DNA from: Flavobacterium sp. KACC 22763
Lineage (GTDB): Bacteria > Bacteroidota > Bacteroidia > Flavobacteriales > Flavobacteriaceae
Reading direction: 5' to 3'
DNA length: 64,000 nt
NCBI RefSeq assembly: GCF_028736155.1
Contig: NZ_CP117879.1
Location: forward strand, 2,542,001-2,606,000
Both the position numbers and the translations under genes were made by a program. This document shows positions 33,320-42,227 of the stretch, one piece after another. The notes beneath the pieces were generated by a model. It saw only the letters and a list, made by a program, of their open reading frames with translations. It was not told the DNA's origin and did no database searches. Position 1 is the stretch's first letter; each line of letters starts with the position of its first letter.

Positions 33320-34150
33320 TTACATGAGTTTTACTGAGGTCATACTTAATGAACCTGCCAATAACTTATCATTAAACAGGCTTAAATCGTCTGTTTTATC
33401 TTTCAGACCTAAAGTATATAATAACGGAAGATAATGTTCTGGCGTTGGAACCGCCAATTGAACAGCTTTATTCATTTTTTCGAAATCTATTAAAGGCTCA
33501 AAATTTCCATCAAGCAAATAATTATTTACCGTTTCTCGTGCTTCAATTGCCCAATCGTAGCCGTAATTATCTTTATCAAAATTTCTAAAATCGACCATTC
33601 TTAGATTGTGCACAATATTGCCGCTTCCGATGATTAAAACGCCTTTATAGCGTAGTGCCTGCAGTTTTTGAGCCAATTCGAAATGATATTGCCCCGATTT
33701 GGTATAATCGATGCTCAATTGAATTACAGGAACATCTGCATTTGGATACAAATGTTTAATGACGCTCCAAGCGCCGTGGTCTAATCCCCAATGCTCGTCT
33801 AATTCGACCATAACAGGGTCTAAAAGCTTTTTGGTTTCAACTGCCAATTCTGGACTTCCTTTTGCTGGATATTGCACATCAAAAAGTGCTTGCGGAAATC
33901 CTCCAAAATCATGAATGGTTCTTGGCATTTCCATAGAAGTCACTTTTGTTCCTTTTGTAAACCAGTGCGCCGAGACGCATAAAATAGCGTTGGGTTGTGG
34001 TAATGTTTTAGCCAAATTGCGAAAACCAGTCACAAACTGATTTTCTTCAATAGCATTCATTGGGCTGCCGTGTCCCAAAAACAGAACTGGCATTTTATCT
34101 GTATTCGAAAACGTCGATGAAATCGAATGTAAGTCGTTTAGTGTTGTCAT
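33320..34150 (-). CDS. ygiD: Extradiol ring-cleavage dioxygenase, YgiD/DODA type
   Basis: A 276-residue class III extradiol dioxygenase. The zinc/iron-binding histidines are in FLGHGSP, VSAHWF, LDHGAWSV and NIVHNLRM, the arrangement of YgiD and plant DOPA 4,5-dioxygenase. Start chosen at MTTLNDLHS (ATG 34148-34150) because the ten residues upstream (MCNSCLNTF) are out of character and lie in the promoter-proximal repeat. It opens aromatic diols; the physiological substrate is unknown. Confidence 0.9.
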   Translation of the reverse strand: MTTLNDLHSISSTFSNTDKMPVLFLGHGSPMNAIEENQFVTGFRNLAKTLPQPNAILCVSAHWFTKGTKVTSMEMPRTIHDFGGFPQALFDVQYPAKGSPELAVETKKLLDPVMVELDEHWGLDHGAWSVIKHLYPNADVPVIQLSIDYTKSGQYHFELAQKLQALRYKGVLIIGSGNIVHNLRMVDFRNFDKDNYGYDWAIEARETVNNYLLDGNFEPLIDFEKMNKAVQLAVPTPEHYLPLLYTLGLKDKTDDLSLFNDKLLAGSLSMTSVKLM

Positions 34151-34234
34151 TGTAAAAGTATTTAAACACGAATTACACAAATTTACACAAATCTAAATCG
34201 AAAAGAATTCGTGCTAATTCGTGAAATTAGTGTT
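34151..34234. repeat. Degenerate ACACGAATTACACAAAT / AATTCGTGAAATTAGTGT repeat
   Basis: The 84 bp between ygiD and the helicase gene consist of short words ACACGAATT, TACACAAAT, ATTCGTGCTAATTCGTG and AATTAGTGT that are complementary to one another. Similar words recur at 47663-47700 (GCCACGAATTTCTCGAATT). Confidence 0.5.
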
Positions 34235-35644
34235 TTATTCCTCAAAACTCTCATCTTTAAATCCTATCAAATATAGCTTATTTTTGGCACGTGTCATAGC
34301 GGTATAAAGCCATCTAATATAATCAGTATCAATTCCGTTTGGCAGGAAAGGCTGTTCGATAAACACCGTATTCCATTGCCCTCCTTGCGATTTGTGGCAG
34401 GTTATAGCGTACGAAAATTTAACCTGCAATCCGTTGAAATATTCGTTTTCTTTTACTTTTTGAAATCTCTTGTATTTAGTTGGTTCATCTTCATAATCTT
34501 TCATCACTTCTTCGTACAGACGATTCGATTCTTCATACGTCAAAGATGGTGATTCGCTAGTTAAAGTATCTAAAATTAAAACCGTTTCAAAAGGCTTTTG
34601 TTCTGGGTAATCGACCATTCTAATTTTTACTTTCGCAAACTTAAATCCGTATAATTCTTTAATTCCAAAAAGTTCTAACACTTCAATAATATCACCGTTG
34701 GCAATAAATCCTGCTTCGTCAGTTTCTTTTAGCCAGAAATAATTGTTCTTTACTACCATTAAGAAATCCCCCACTGAAAGTTCGCTTTCTTTAAATAAAA
34801 TTCGGCTTCTAATCTGTTCATTGTATTGATTTGCCCTTTTATTAGAACGAACAATAAAGGCAGTGTCTTCAATGCTATAATTGCTGTATGCAGTGTTTAT
34901 TGCATCTTGAATATCATACCCATCTGTCAGGCGAACAATGTCTTTAAACTTCTTTACATTAAATTTAAATTCAGTTATAAAGCTCTCTTTCAGTAATTCA
35001 CGTAATTCAGTAGCATTGTACAAAATTCCTGAGCTTTCTTCCTGACGCATTACTTCGTCCAATTCGATGTGTTCAATTTCTTTGCTGTAATGAAAACCCA
35101 AAGTATCAATATCTAAAGCCGGACTAACATCCAAATTGACTGGCGGAAGCTGGGCTGTATCTCCCAAAAGAATCATTTTACAGTTTTGTCCCGAATACAC
35201 ATAATTGATCAAATCGTCTAGAAGTGATCCGCTGTCTAACGTACTATCTGAAATCATCGAGGCCTCATCGACGATAAAAATGGTGTTTTTATGTTTGTTG
35301 ACTTGTTTGGTAAAAGCTACTCCACCACCAGAAGATTTCTTCGGAAAATAGATCTTTTTATGAATTGTAAAGGCTGGATTATTAGAATAATTGGCAATTA
35401 CTTTTGCTGCACGTCCCGTTGGCGCCAATAAAACATACTTTTTGTTTATGTCTGCTAAATTATTGACAATAGTAGAAATAACAGTTGTTTTTCCCGTTCC
35501 AGCATATCCTTTCAAAACAAAAATGGTGTCATTTTGAGGTTCGGTCAGGAAAATGGCAATTTTCTGAAAAAAAATATCCTGTTTATATGTTGGAGGAAAA
35601 GGAAATCGCTTTTGTAAAATACCGTAAAACTGTGCAGAATTCAT
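34235..35644 (-). CDS. RecD-like ATP-dependent DNA helicase (UvrD/RecD superfamily 1)
   Basis: A 469-residue cytoplasmic helicase. Motif I is GYAGTGKTT near the N-terminus, Walker B IFIVDEASMISD, motif III LLGDTAQLPPV, and the C-terminal UvrD_C_2 segment is VKFSYAITCHKSQGGQW followed by RWLYTAMTRAKNKLYLIG. This matches single-polypeptide RecD-like helicases of Bacteroidota. Start placed at MNSAQFYGIL (35642-35644); the longer reading from 35692 adds an unlikely leader. Role presumably in DNA repair or recombination. Confidence 0.9.
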   Translation of the reverse strand: MNSAQFYGILQKRFPFPPTYKQDIFFQKIAIFLTEPQNDTIFVLKGYAGTGKTTVISTIVNNLADINKKYVLLAPTGRAAKVIANYSNNPAFTIHKKIYFPKKSSGGGVAFTKQVNKHKNTIFIVDEASMISDSTLDSGSLLDDLINYVYSGQNCKMILLGDTAQLPPVNLDVSPALDIDTLGFHYSKEIEHIELDEVMRQEESSGILYNATELRELLKESFITEFKFNVKKFKDIVRLTDGYDIQDAINTAYSNYSIEDTAFIVRSNKRANQYNEQIRSRILFKESELSVGDFLMVVKNNYFWLKETDEAGFIANGDIIEVLELFGIKELYGFKFAKVKIRMVDYPEQKPFETVLILDTLTSESPSLTYEESNRLYEEVMKDYEDEPTKYKRFQKVKENEYFNGLQVKFSYAITCHKSQGGQWNTVFIEQPFLPNGIDTDYIRWLYTAMTRAKNKLYLIGFKDESFEE

Positions 35645-35939
35645 AAAATAATATTGAAATACAAAGGTCGTTCTTTTTAATGGCAATGACAAAATTCAAT
35701 TTCAATCTCAATTTCAGATTTCAACAACCTAAAATATTCAATAAAAACAATCAAATTGTGCTTAACAAAATATAACCAATTAATTTTCAAATAAATATAC
35801 TTTTTCTTAACCTTGTTTTAAACTTAGATTCAAATTGTTTTTTGAAATTGCAATTATAATTGTTCCTTTTTAATTTGTAAGTTTGTGGTCGCTTAAATTC
35901 TTTCTTGATTTAAAACAGGTAACGAATTGTAAATCAACT

Positions 35940-36761
35940 ATGTCATTACAAAATACTAACATTACTTCAAAAAATTACAGAAAACTTTCTATTCAGGTCT
36001 CCCTGACTGGATTTTCATACTGCTGTTTTGATACTTTAAACAATGTCATTACTTCTTTCAAAGAAATAAAGTTTGACACCACTAGCAAAACAAGTCGAAT
36101 TGAAGATTTATTCAACAATGCTTTCAAGACTAATCCTGAATTAAAAGAGACTTATGACGAAGTAATGGTTATCCATAATAACAATTTTTCGACTTTTGTC
36201 CCAACTGCTCTATTTGATGAGAATTATTTAGGAAGTTATCTGCAATACACTACAAAAGTATTTGAAACAGATCACTTTACTTTTGATCAAATTCCTAATT
36301 ATCAAATGAATTCTGTTTATATTCCGTATGTGAATATAAACAATTTCCTGATTGATAATGTAGGGTCGTTTAATTCTAAACACGCCAATACGATTTTGGT
36401 CGAAAAAATTCTGGATAACTCAAGAAACAATGACGACAAGAAAATGATTGTGAATTTTAATCCAGTTAATTTTGAAATTATCGTGGTTCAGAATCAGAAA
36501 CTTTTATTGTTTAATTCGTTTGAATACAATACTCCAGAAGATTTCATCTACTATATTTTATTTACAGCAGAGCAAATGAGCATGAATCCGGAAAGTTTCA
36601 AGTTAGAATTATTAGGAACAATTTCAGAAAACGATCCATTTTATGCTATAGCATACAAATACGTGCGCCATATTTCTTTCATGGATGTCTCAAAACTAAA
36701 AGAAAGAAACAGCTTTACAACCGCTCAAAATCAAAAACATTATATCTTATTTCAATCATGA
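35940..36761 (+). CDS. DUF3822 family protein
   Basis: A 273-residue cytoplasmic protein that I assign to DUF3822, a Bacteroidota family with an actin/PilM-like fold of unknown role. Visible stretches are KLSIQVSLTGFSYCCFD near the start, YDEVMVIHNNNFSTFVPTALF, LFNSFEYNTPEDFIYYILFTAEQM, and C-terminal HISFMDVSKLKE. I use the ATG at 35940 (MSLQNTN). Its stop overlaps the rsmD start (ATGA at 36758-36761), so the two genes are translationally coupled. Confidence 0.85.
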   Translation: MSLQNTNITSKNYRKLSIQVSLTGFSYCCFDTLNNVITSFKEIKFDTTSKTSRIEDLFNNAFKTNPELKETYDEVMVIHNNNFSTFVPTALFDENYLGSYLQYTTKVFETDHFTFDQIPNYQMNSVYIPYVNINNFLIDNVGSFNSKHANTILVEKILDNSRNNDDKKMIVNFNPVNFEIIVVQNQKLLLFNSFEYNTPEDFIYYILFTAEQMSMNPESFKLELLGTISENDPFYAIAYKYVRHISFMDVSKLKERNSFTTAQNQKHYILFQS

Positions 36762-37363
36762 GAATCATTTCAGGAAAATACAAAGGACGCAGAATTTTTC
36801 CGCCAAAAAACCTACCTGTAAGACCAACGACTGATATGAGTAAAGAAGCATTGTTTAATGTTTTGAATAATCATTTTCATTTTGACAGCTTAAAGGTTTT
36901 AGATCTTTTTTCGGGAACTGGAAACATCAGCTATGAATTTGCTTCACGCGGAAGCGCTCCAATTACTTCGGTTGATGGCGATTTCGGATGCGTAAAATTC
37001 ATCAAGCAAGTTTCATCAGAATATGATTTTGATATTGCTGCAACCAAAAGCGATGTTTTTAAGTTTTTAGAAAACTGCAAAACCACTTACGATATTATCT
37101 TCGCAGACCCTCCTTACGGATTGGATCAGGCAACTTTTGAGAAAATTGTGCTAACAGTTTTTGAAAGAGATTTATTGGAAGATGACGGAATGATGATTAT
37201 CGAGCATTCAAAATATACCAAATTGGATCATATGAGTAATTTTTCTTTCCAGAAAAGTTATGGCGGTTCGTTTTTTAGTTTCTTCGAACTAAATTCTACC
37301 GACGATGATGAAGAATTACCACACGATGTTTCTAAAAAAGAAACTGAAGAAGATGAAGGGTGA
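36758..37363 (+). CDS. rsmD: 16S rRNA (guanine966-N2)-methyltransferase
   Basis: A 201-residue enzyme that methylates G966 of 16S rRNA during 30S assembly. It begins MRIISGKYKGRRIFPPKNLPVRPTTDMSKEALFNVL, the RsmD signature, followed by motif I VLDLFSGTGNISYEFASRG and the catalytic motif IV DPPYGL. The last 20 residues are a very acidic tail. Coupled by overlap to the DUF3822 gene. Confidence 0.95.
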   Translation: MRIISGKYKGRRIFPPKNLPVRPTTDMSKEALFNVLNNHFHFDSLKVLDLFSGTGNISYEFASRGSAPITSVDGDFGCVKFIKQVSSEYDFDIAATKSDVFKFLENCKTTYDIIFADPPYGLDQATFEKIVLTVFERDLLEDDGMMIIEHSKYTKLDHMSNFSFQKSYGGSFFSFFELNSTDDDEELPHDVSKKETEEDEG

Positions 37364-37369
37364 AATTTT

Positions 37370-37480
37370 AAAATTCCAATTTTTTAAATTCCAAATTCCA
37401 AATTTTAAAATTGAAATGTCAAATTCCAAATTCCAATTTTCTCCTGAAGCTTCAGAGATTGGAATTTGGAATTTTATTTT
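37370..37480. terminator. TTCCAAATTCCAA palindromic repeat acting as bidirectional terminator
   Basis: A perfect 17-bp inverted repeat pairs 37421-37437 with 37458-37474 (AAATTCCAAATTCCAAT and its complement). The loop contains a further palindrome, CTGAAGCTTCAG. Preceded by more TTCCAAATTCCAAATT words and followed by a T-rich tail, it lies between convergent rsmD and the receptor gene. Same repeat type as 9330-9440. Confidence 0.7.
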
Positions 37481-37495
37481 TGAAATTTTCAAACC

Positions 37496-39610
37496 TTATC
37501 TGATCCTGTTTTCACTTTCATTGACACTTTTTTCTTTGAATTCTGAATCTTTTATCTTTCCAAAAGAATAACGAACTGCAATAGAAATCTCATTTGCATC
37601 AACCCAATATTTAAACTTTGAATTTATGTTATTAATGCCAAAAGCATCTGTATAGGTCGTAGCTTTAAAAATATCATTGTAATTTAAGGTACAGCTCCAG
37701 TTTTTGCCAAATGTTTTTGCCAGTGATAAATCGACTATAAAATTGGCTTTTCGTTCAAAAATTCCATCGTTCTGTTTCGTCATTCCCCAAAAAGAAAAAA
37801 CAAAACTGAAATCTTTCGGCAGTTTAAAAGTGTTGTTGGAATAATAATATAAATAAGGTTTTGATGGATGCAATAAAGCTGCGTCATCTTCAGTCTTACT
37901 TTTTGCAAAAACGAGAGAATTTGTTGCCGTCCAGAATTTATAAGTAAACGGAAGCGTCAAATCTATTGTAAAACCAGTTTCGCGTTTAAAATTAATATCG
38001 GTAATCATCAGCACATTGGTTTCCCCATTAAAAACAAAAGTCGGATTAACAACATCTTTGGTTTGATAATAACCAAATTTTAAAGTTTTATCCAGATATT
38101 GGAAAGAACTCGAAATTTCATCTACAAATGCCGGACCCAAATTTATACTGCTTCCGTACAAAAAATACGGATTTATATAGGTAGCAATCTGACTTAATGA
38201 AGAATATTTAGGCCTCACAATGCTTTTCGCATAATCTAGAATAATACTTTTTGTGCTATCGATAGGAAAAGTAAGATTGGCTTTCGGAAACAAATTGGTA
38301 TAGTTTTTATCAATTGAAGGCGAAACTTGCGTTCTAAATTTTGCATATACATTGGTATTTTCGGCTCTTAGTCCGAATGAAAAGTCTACTTTTTTCAGCT
38401 TTCCCAAAAACTGAATATAAGCGGCGAGATTCTCTTCTTTAAAATCATAATCTGAAACTTCACTAGCATTTTTCTCAAAGTCAAAAATATCTGCGTTTGA
38501 TACTGATTTTGCCTTTAGATACAATGCCCCATATTCCAGATTCATTTCATTTTTAAACTTTTTCTCCAAATCAACTCTTCCAGAAAAAACATCGACATTA
38601 AATTTCTGATCGCGATTTTGCGACAATTCAAAATCGGTTTCATTGTAATTATTGGCTACTAAACTCTTTAAATGCTGATTAAAATTAGAGTATTGAAAAC
38701 CAGCAAAAAGCTGCGTGTCAATCGATTTTATTTTTTTTGAATAATTCACAAATGCATTTACAAAATCCTTTTTACTTGAATTATCACTCAGTGTAAAAAC
38801 ATTATTTACCACATCCTGATTTTGATTAAAAGTAAAAGTGTTGATATCGAACGTATCACTCTGAAGCTTTCCATTTACATTAATGGAGAAATAATCCTCC
38901 TCTTTTATTTTGTAAAACATTCCGCCTCCAAAAATGTATTGATTGCGATGTGTATTTGCCATTACATCATAATTGGAAATAATGGAAGCTTTTGGAATTT
39001 CATATTCTAGAGTATGCTTCTCCCAAGGATTTAATTTATTGTAATTAAAATTGGCTTTCCATTCTAATTTACCTTTCTTAAAACTAGAATTAAAACCTAA
39101 ATAATTATTATAATTCTTTTTGAAAGACGCTGTTTCTGAAATTTCGGTTCTAAAACTGTCTTTTTTACTGAGTTTTCTGGTAATTAAAATGACAGCACGG
39201 CCTTCGGCTTCGTATTTTGAAGATGGGTTTTTAATAATTTCAATTGTTTTAATATCAGCGACACTCAAGGCATTCAAATCGGTTATCGTTCCTTTTTGCC
39301 CGTCAATGTAAATGAGCGGATTTCCTTTTCCGACAATCGAAATACTTTCGCGATCGGTACTTACTTGAACCGATGGCAATTTTGAAAGCAAATCGACTGG
39401 ATTTGGAATTGTGCTGTAAACCGAATTGGCAACGTCAACTTTTATGTTTCCGTTTGAGTTTGTAAATGTCTTTTTCTCCTGGCTGATGACAATTTCATCT
39501 AATTGATTTGAAGTAGAGTCTTTTGGTGTTTCATTCTGAGCATTGGCAATATATGAAAGACAAAAAAGTAAAAGTGTTATTAGAAGTTTTAATGGCAGAT
39601 AAAAATTCAT
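37496..39610 (-). CDS. TonB-dependent receptor-like outer-membrane beta-barrel protein
   Basis: A 704-residue outer-membrane protein with a signal peptide (about 1-24, ending YIANAQ). A short plug domain follows: LDEIVISQEKKTFT, PNPVDLLSKLPSVQV, GNPLIYIDGQKGT, IKTIEIIKNPSSKYEAEG. The rest is a large barrel with alternating strands. The carboxypeptidase-like domain common in Bacteroidota receptors is absent. No SusD-type gene is adjacent, so the ligand is unknown. Divergent from a two-component system with shared direct repeats in the gap, which suggests regulation by that system. Confidence 0.85.
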   Translation of the reverse strand: MNFYLPLKLLITLLLFCLSYIANAQNETPKDSTSNQLDEIVISQEKKTFTNSNGNIKVDVANSVYSTIPNPVDLLSKLPSVQVSTDRESISIVGKGNPLIYIDGQKGTITDLNALSVADIKTIEIIKNPSSKYEAEGRAVILITRKLSKKDSFRTEISETASFKKNYNNYLGFNSSFKKGKLEWKANFNYNKLNPWEKHTLEYEIPKASIISNYDVMANTHRNQYIFGGGMFYKIKEEDYFSINVNGKLQSDTFDINTFTFNQNQDVVNNVFTLSDNSSKKDFVNAFVNYSKKIKSIDTQLFAGFQYSNFNQHLKSLVANNYNETDFELSQNRDQKFNVDVFSGRVDLEKKFKNEMNLEYGALYLKAKSVSNADIFDFEKNASEVSDYDFKEENLAAYIQFLGKLKKVDFSFGLRAENTNVYAKFRTQVSPSIDKNYTNLFPKANLTFPIDSTKSIILDYAKSIVRPKYSSLSQIATYINPYFLYGSSINLGPAFVDEISSSFQYLDKTLKFGYYQTKDVVNPTFVFNGETNVLMITDINFKRETGFTIDLTLPFTYKFWTATNSLVFAKSKTEDDAALLHPSKPYLYYYSNNTFKLPKDFSFVFSFWGMTKQNDGIFERKANFIVDLSLAKTFGKNWSCTLNYNDIFKATTYTDAFGINNINSKFKYWVDANEISIAVRYSFGKIKDSEFKEKSVNESENRIR

Positions 39611-39669
39611 TTTAAAATTTAAATTGATTAGTGTTGCTGCAAAAATGCTTTGAAAACCTAGTTCTGAAA

Positions 39670-39698
39670 GTTAATCGTAGGTTAATGCAGAGTTAATC
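39670..39698. promoter_or_regulatory. Three 7-bp direct repeats at 11-bp spacing, probable response-regulator site
   Basis: GTTAATC (39670), GTTAATG (39681) and GTTAATC (39692) are spaced exactly 11 bp apart. That is the binding geometry of OmpR/PhoB-type regulators, one of which is encoded just downstream. The array is 24-52 bp upstream of the kinase -7 box and 60-88 bp upstream of the divergent receptor start, so it can serve both promoters. Confidence 0.6.
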
Positions 39699-39721
39699 TG
39701 CCATTTGATTAGTAAAAACAG

Positions 39722-39729
39722 TATTTTTG
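39722..39729 (+). promoter_or_regulatory. -7 element for the kinase/response-regulator operon
   Basis: TATTTTTG matches TAnnTTTG and lies 21 nt upstream of the kinase ATG at 39751. It rules out a longer start at 39727. Confidence 0.5.
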
Positions 39730-39750
39730 AAACAGAATTTTCGAAGGAAT

Positions 39751-41109
39751 ATGAAACAAAGAATCAATTTATTAATCACATTTTCTGTCATTGCACTAAT
39801 CGTGCTTATGACGGTGCAATGTTATTTGGTAAAAACAGCCTACGAATATAAAGTGGCACAGTTTCATACACAGATCAAAAATGAAATTGCTCAGATTTCA
39901 AACAACTACAGTGATATTGACTCAGCTTTTGTGGCAAAAAAAGAAGCACTTTACAAAAGCCTTTCTGAAAGATATATAAAAGGAAAAAACAGCAAATTAG
40001 ATATTAAGATTGGTGTTTTACAAAATGAATATCAGAGCGCTGTAACACAAGAAATCCAACGAAAATTTGAAAGAGATTTGCCGAATTTTAAAATTGATTT
40101 TGCCATTGTTCTCAACAAATTTATTTTATATCAAAGTGCCAAAAAAGCCGATACTATTTTCTCAGAGAAGCCTTTTATTCAGAATAAATTGTACGGAAAT
40201 CTAGCTTCGCTTAATCATGCTTTTTTAGTGAGAAATTATGTTGGAACAACCAACGGAACTTTTGAAAATCAGGAATATCAATTGCTGACAGAAGATTCTA
40301 TGTACGTTTCTGTAATAGATTGGGAAATGATTATTCTGAGACGAATGACTTTTATTCTCATTTTGTCTTTATTATCAATTCTGACTTTAATTACGCTTTT
40401 TGTCATTGCCTTAAAAGCTTTGATTAAACAGAAAAAAGTAAGCGATGTAAAAACCGATTTTATCAATAATATTACACACGAACTTAAAACGCCTTTGGCA
40501 ACTTTAGGGATCTCGACAAAGATTTTAGCACAGAAAAGCATTCGTGAAAATGAAGAAAATTTCAACGCCATTGTGAATACAATTTCACGTCAAAATAACC
40601 GTCTTCAGAATTTAATCGATCAGGTTATGGCGAATTCTTTGGCAGAAAATGAAATTGAATTACAAAAGGAAAAAATAGATGCCGAAGATTTTCTGCTTTC
40701 TATTGTCAATGATTTTAAAATTACGTTTCCTAAAGTCAATCTTAAGACCGATTTTCAGACAGCGAAAACGATCCTAGTTTTGGATAAATTTCATTTAACA
40801 ACGGCTTTCTTAAATGTTTTGGAAAATGCTGCAAAATATGGATCTAATACCATTACAGTAAAAACAAAAATGGTAGAAAACCAATTTTCTATCAGTTTTG
40901 AAGATGACGGAATTGGAATTGCTAAAAACAAACAAGCGTTTCTTTTTGAAAAATTCTATCGTGTGCAACAAGGAAATCTGCATAATACAAAAGGCCTTGG
41001 TTTAGGATTGTATTATGTCGACCAAATTGTAAAAGCGCATCAAGGTTCTGTAAATGTTATTAGCGAGTTAGGAAAAGGAACTCAGTTTACTATTTTATTA
41101 AAAGTTTAA
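39751..41109 (+). CDS. Sensor histidine kinase of a two-component system
   Basis: A 452-residue inner-membrane kinase. A first helix (INLLITFSVIALIVLMTVQCYLV) and a second (MTFILILSLLSILTLITLFVIAL) enclose a periplasmic sensor region of about 175 residues. The kinase core follows: H-box INNITHELKTPLATLGIS, N-box FLNVLENAAKYG, G1 DDGIGI, and G2 GLGLGLYYVDQIVKAHQG. The partner response regulator begins 10 nt after its stop. The sensor region does not resemble a family I can name. Confidence 0.94.
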   Translation: MKQRINLLITFSVIALIVLMTVQCYLVKTAYEYKVAQFHTQIKNEIAQISNNYSDIDSAFVAKKEALYKSLSERYIKGKNSKLDIKIGVLQNEYQSAVTQEIQRKFERDLPNFKIDFAIVLNKFILYQSAKKADTIFSEKPFIQNKLYGNLASLNHAFLVRNYVGTTNGTFENQEYQLLTEDSMYVSVIDWEMIILRRMTFILILSLLSILTLITLFVIALKALIKQKKVSDVKTDFINNITHELKTPLATLGISTKILAQKSIRENEENFNAIVNTISRQNNRLQNLIDQVMANSLAENEIELQKEKIDAEDFLLSIVNDFKITFPKVNLKTDFQTAKTILVLDKFHLTTAFLNVLENAAKYGSNTITVKTKMVENQFSISFEDDGIGIAKNKQAFLFEKFYRVQQGNLHNTKGLGLGLYYVDQIVKAHQGSVNVISELGKGTQFTILLKV

Positions 41110-41119
41110 TTACCTTATT

Positions 41120-41806
41120 TTGAAAAGATTACTTTTAGCCGAAGACGATTTTGATTTTGCTGCAATTTTAAAACAATATTTAGAACTGCATCAATTTGAA
41201 GTAGTTTGGGCAGAAAATGGCGAGATAGCTTTAGATTATTTTAAAAACCAGGCTTTTGATATTTGCATTTTTGATGTCATGATGCCTAAAATGGACGGAT
41301 TTTCATTGGCGGAAAAAATAATCACCATCAATCCAGAAATTCCTTTTATTTTTCTAACGGCAAGAAAGCTTAAAGAAGATAAAATTATTGGTCTAAAACT
41401 TGGTGCAGACGACTATATCGCAAAACCTTTTGAAGTTGATGAGCTGGTTCTTCGTTTACAAAATATTCTAAAGAGAATAGAGCAAAAAAGAAGTCTGGAA
41501 GGAAATAATATGATTGAAATTGGATCGTATATTTTTGATAACGAGCGTCTAACACTCAATAATAAAAATCATGTTCAGCAGCTTACAGAGATGGAAGCTT
41601 CTCTTATTGAATATCTATATTTGAATCATAATCAGTTATTAAAAAGAGATCAGATTTTAATGTCTATCTGGAAAAAAGACGATTATTTCTCAGGGCGAAG
41701 CATGGATGTTTTTATCAGCAGACTTAGAAAGTATTTTAATTCAGATCCAAAAATCAAAATAGAAAGTGTTCGAAATATAGGATTGGAATTTAAAATAGAA
41801 AAATAG
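41120..41806 (+). CDS. OmpR-family response regulator
   Basis: A 228-residue regulator. Receiver domain (about 1-120) with the acidic pair EDD near the start, phosphoacceptor Asp in CIFDVMMPKMDG, conserved Thr in IFLTARK and Lys in DDYIAKPFE. A winged-helix DNA-binding domain ends the protein (RSMDVFISRLRKYFNSDPKIKIESVRNIGLEFKI). The start codon is a TTG at 41120 (no ATG is available before the receiver), which fits low-level expression coupled to the kinase. The 11-bp direct repeats at 39670-39698 are its most likely target. Confidence 0.94.
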   Translation: MKRLLLAEDDFDFAAILKQYLELHQFEVVWAENGEIALDYFKNQAFDICIFDVMMPKMDGFSLAEKIITINPEIPFIFLTARKLKEDKIIGLKLGADDYIAKPFEVDELVLRLQNILKRIEQKRSLEGNNMIEIGSYIFDNERLTLNNKNHVQQLTEMEASLIEYLYLNHNQLLKRDQILMSIWKKDDYFSGRSMDVFISRLRKYFNSDPKIKIESVRNIGLEFKIEK

Positions 41807-41866
41807 TATTCGAATCATATAATTTCACATAAACAATTGTGTAACAGAAATTAACTTGTCAAAATT

Positions 41867-41874
41867 TAACTTTG
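41867..41874 (+). promoter_or_regulatory. -7 element for the small membrane protein
   Basis: TAACTTTG matches TAnnTTTG and is 26 nt upstream of the ATG at 41901, so the small gene has its own promoter and does not begin at an earlier codon. Confidence 0.5.
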
Positions 41875-41900
41875 TTAGAGAACTTTTAAATCTAACAATC

Positions 41901-42095
41901 ATGAACCTAAAAAGATTTTTCGGCGGGTTGCTTACAATCCTCGGAATTATAGGACTTATTTATACGGCCGTTATTTTTGCCGGCACATCTGGCGAAACCA
42001 GAGATATAAAATCACTTATTATTTACGGAATATTAGGAATCGTGTTTTTTACATCGGGAATCAGCTTGGTAAAAACAACAAAAGACGAGAGCTAA
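41901..42095 (+). CDS. Small two-helix membrane protein
   Basis: A 64-residue protein with two hydrophobic segments (FGGLLTILGIIGLIYTAVIFA and SLIIYGILGIVFFTSGISLV) joined by a short polar turn with GETRD. I do not know its family or function; small conserved proteins of this kind are common in Flavobacteria. It follows the two-component operon but has its own -7 element. Confidence 0.7.
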   Translation: MNLKRFFGGLLTILGIIGLIYTAVIFAGTSGETRDIKSLIIYGILGIVFFTSGISLVKTTKDES

Positions 42096-42099
42096 AAAA

Positions 42100-42222
42100 G
42101 AATTGCCACGAAGGCACTAAGACTCAAAGTTTTTTCTCCCGCGGATTTTGCAGATTTTACAGATTGCAATTTTAAAAAATCTCTTAAATCTGCAAAATCT
42201 GCGAGAAAAATTAAAACATAAT
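42100..42222. repeat. Inverted GCGGATTTTGCAGATTTT repeat between convergent genes
   Basis: The left part (TTTTCTCCCGCGGATTTTGC and on) and the right part (AAATCTGCAAAATCTGCGAG and on) are complementary with one small bulge. It lies between the convergent small membrane protein and symporter genes, so it probably also ends both transcripts. It is built from AGATT words seen in other spacers. Confidence 0.6.
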
Positions 42223-42227
42223 CAATT

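Noticed and set aside
37305..37571. An 88-codon frame overlapping the end of rsmD and a TTCCAAATTCCAA repeat.
   Set aside because: It consists mainly of translated repeat (KFQFFKFQIPNFK and the like) and overlaps rsmD out of frame.
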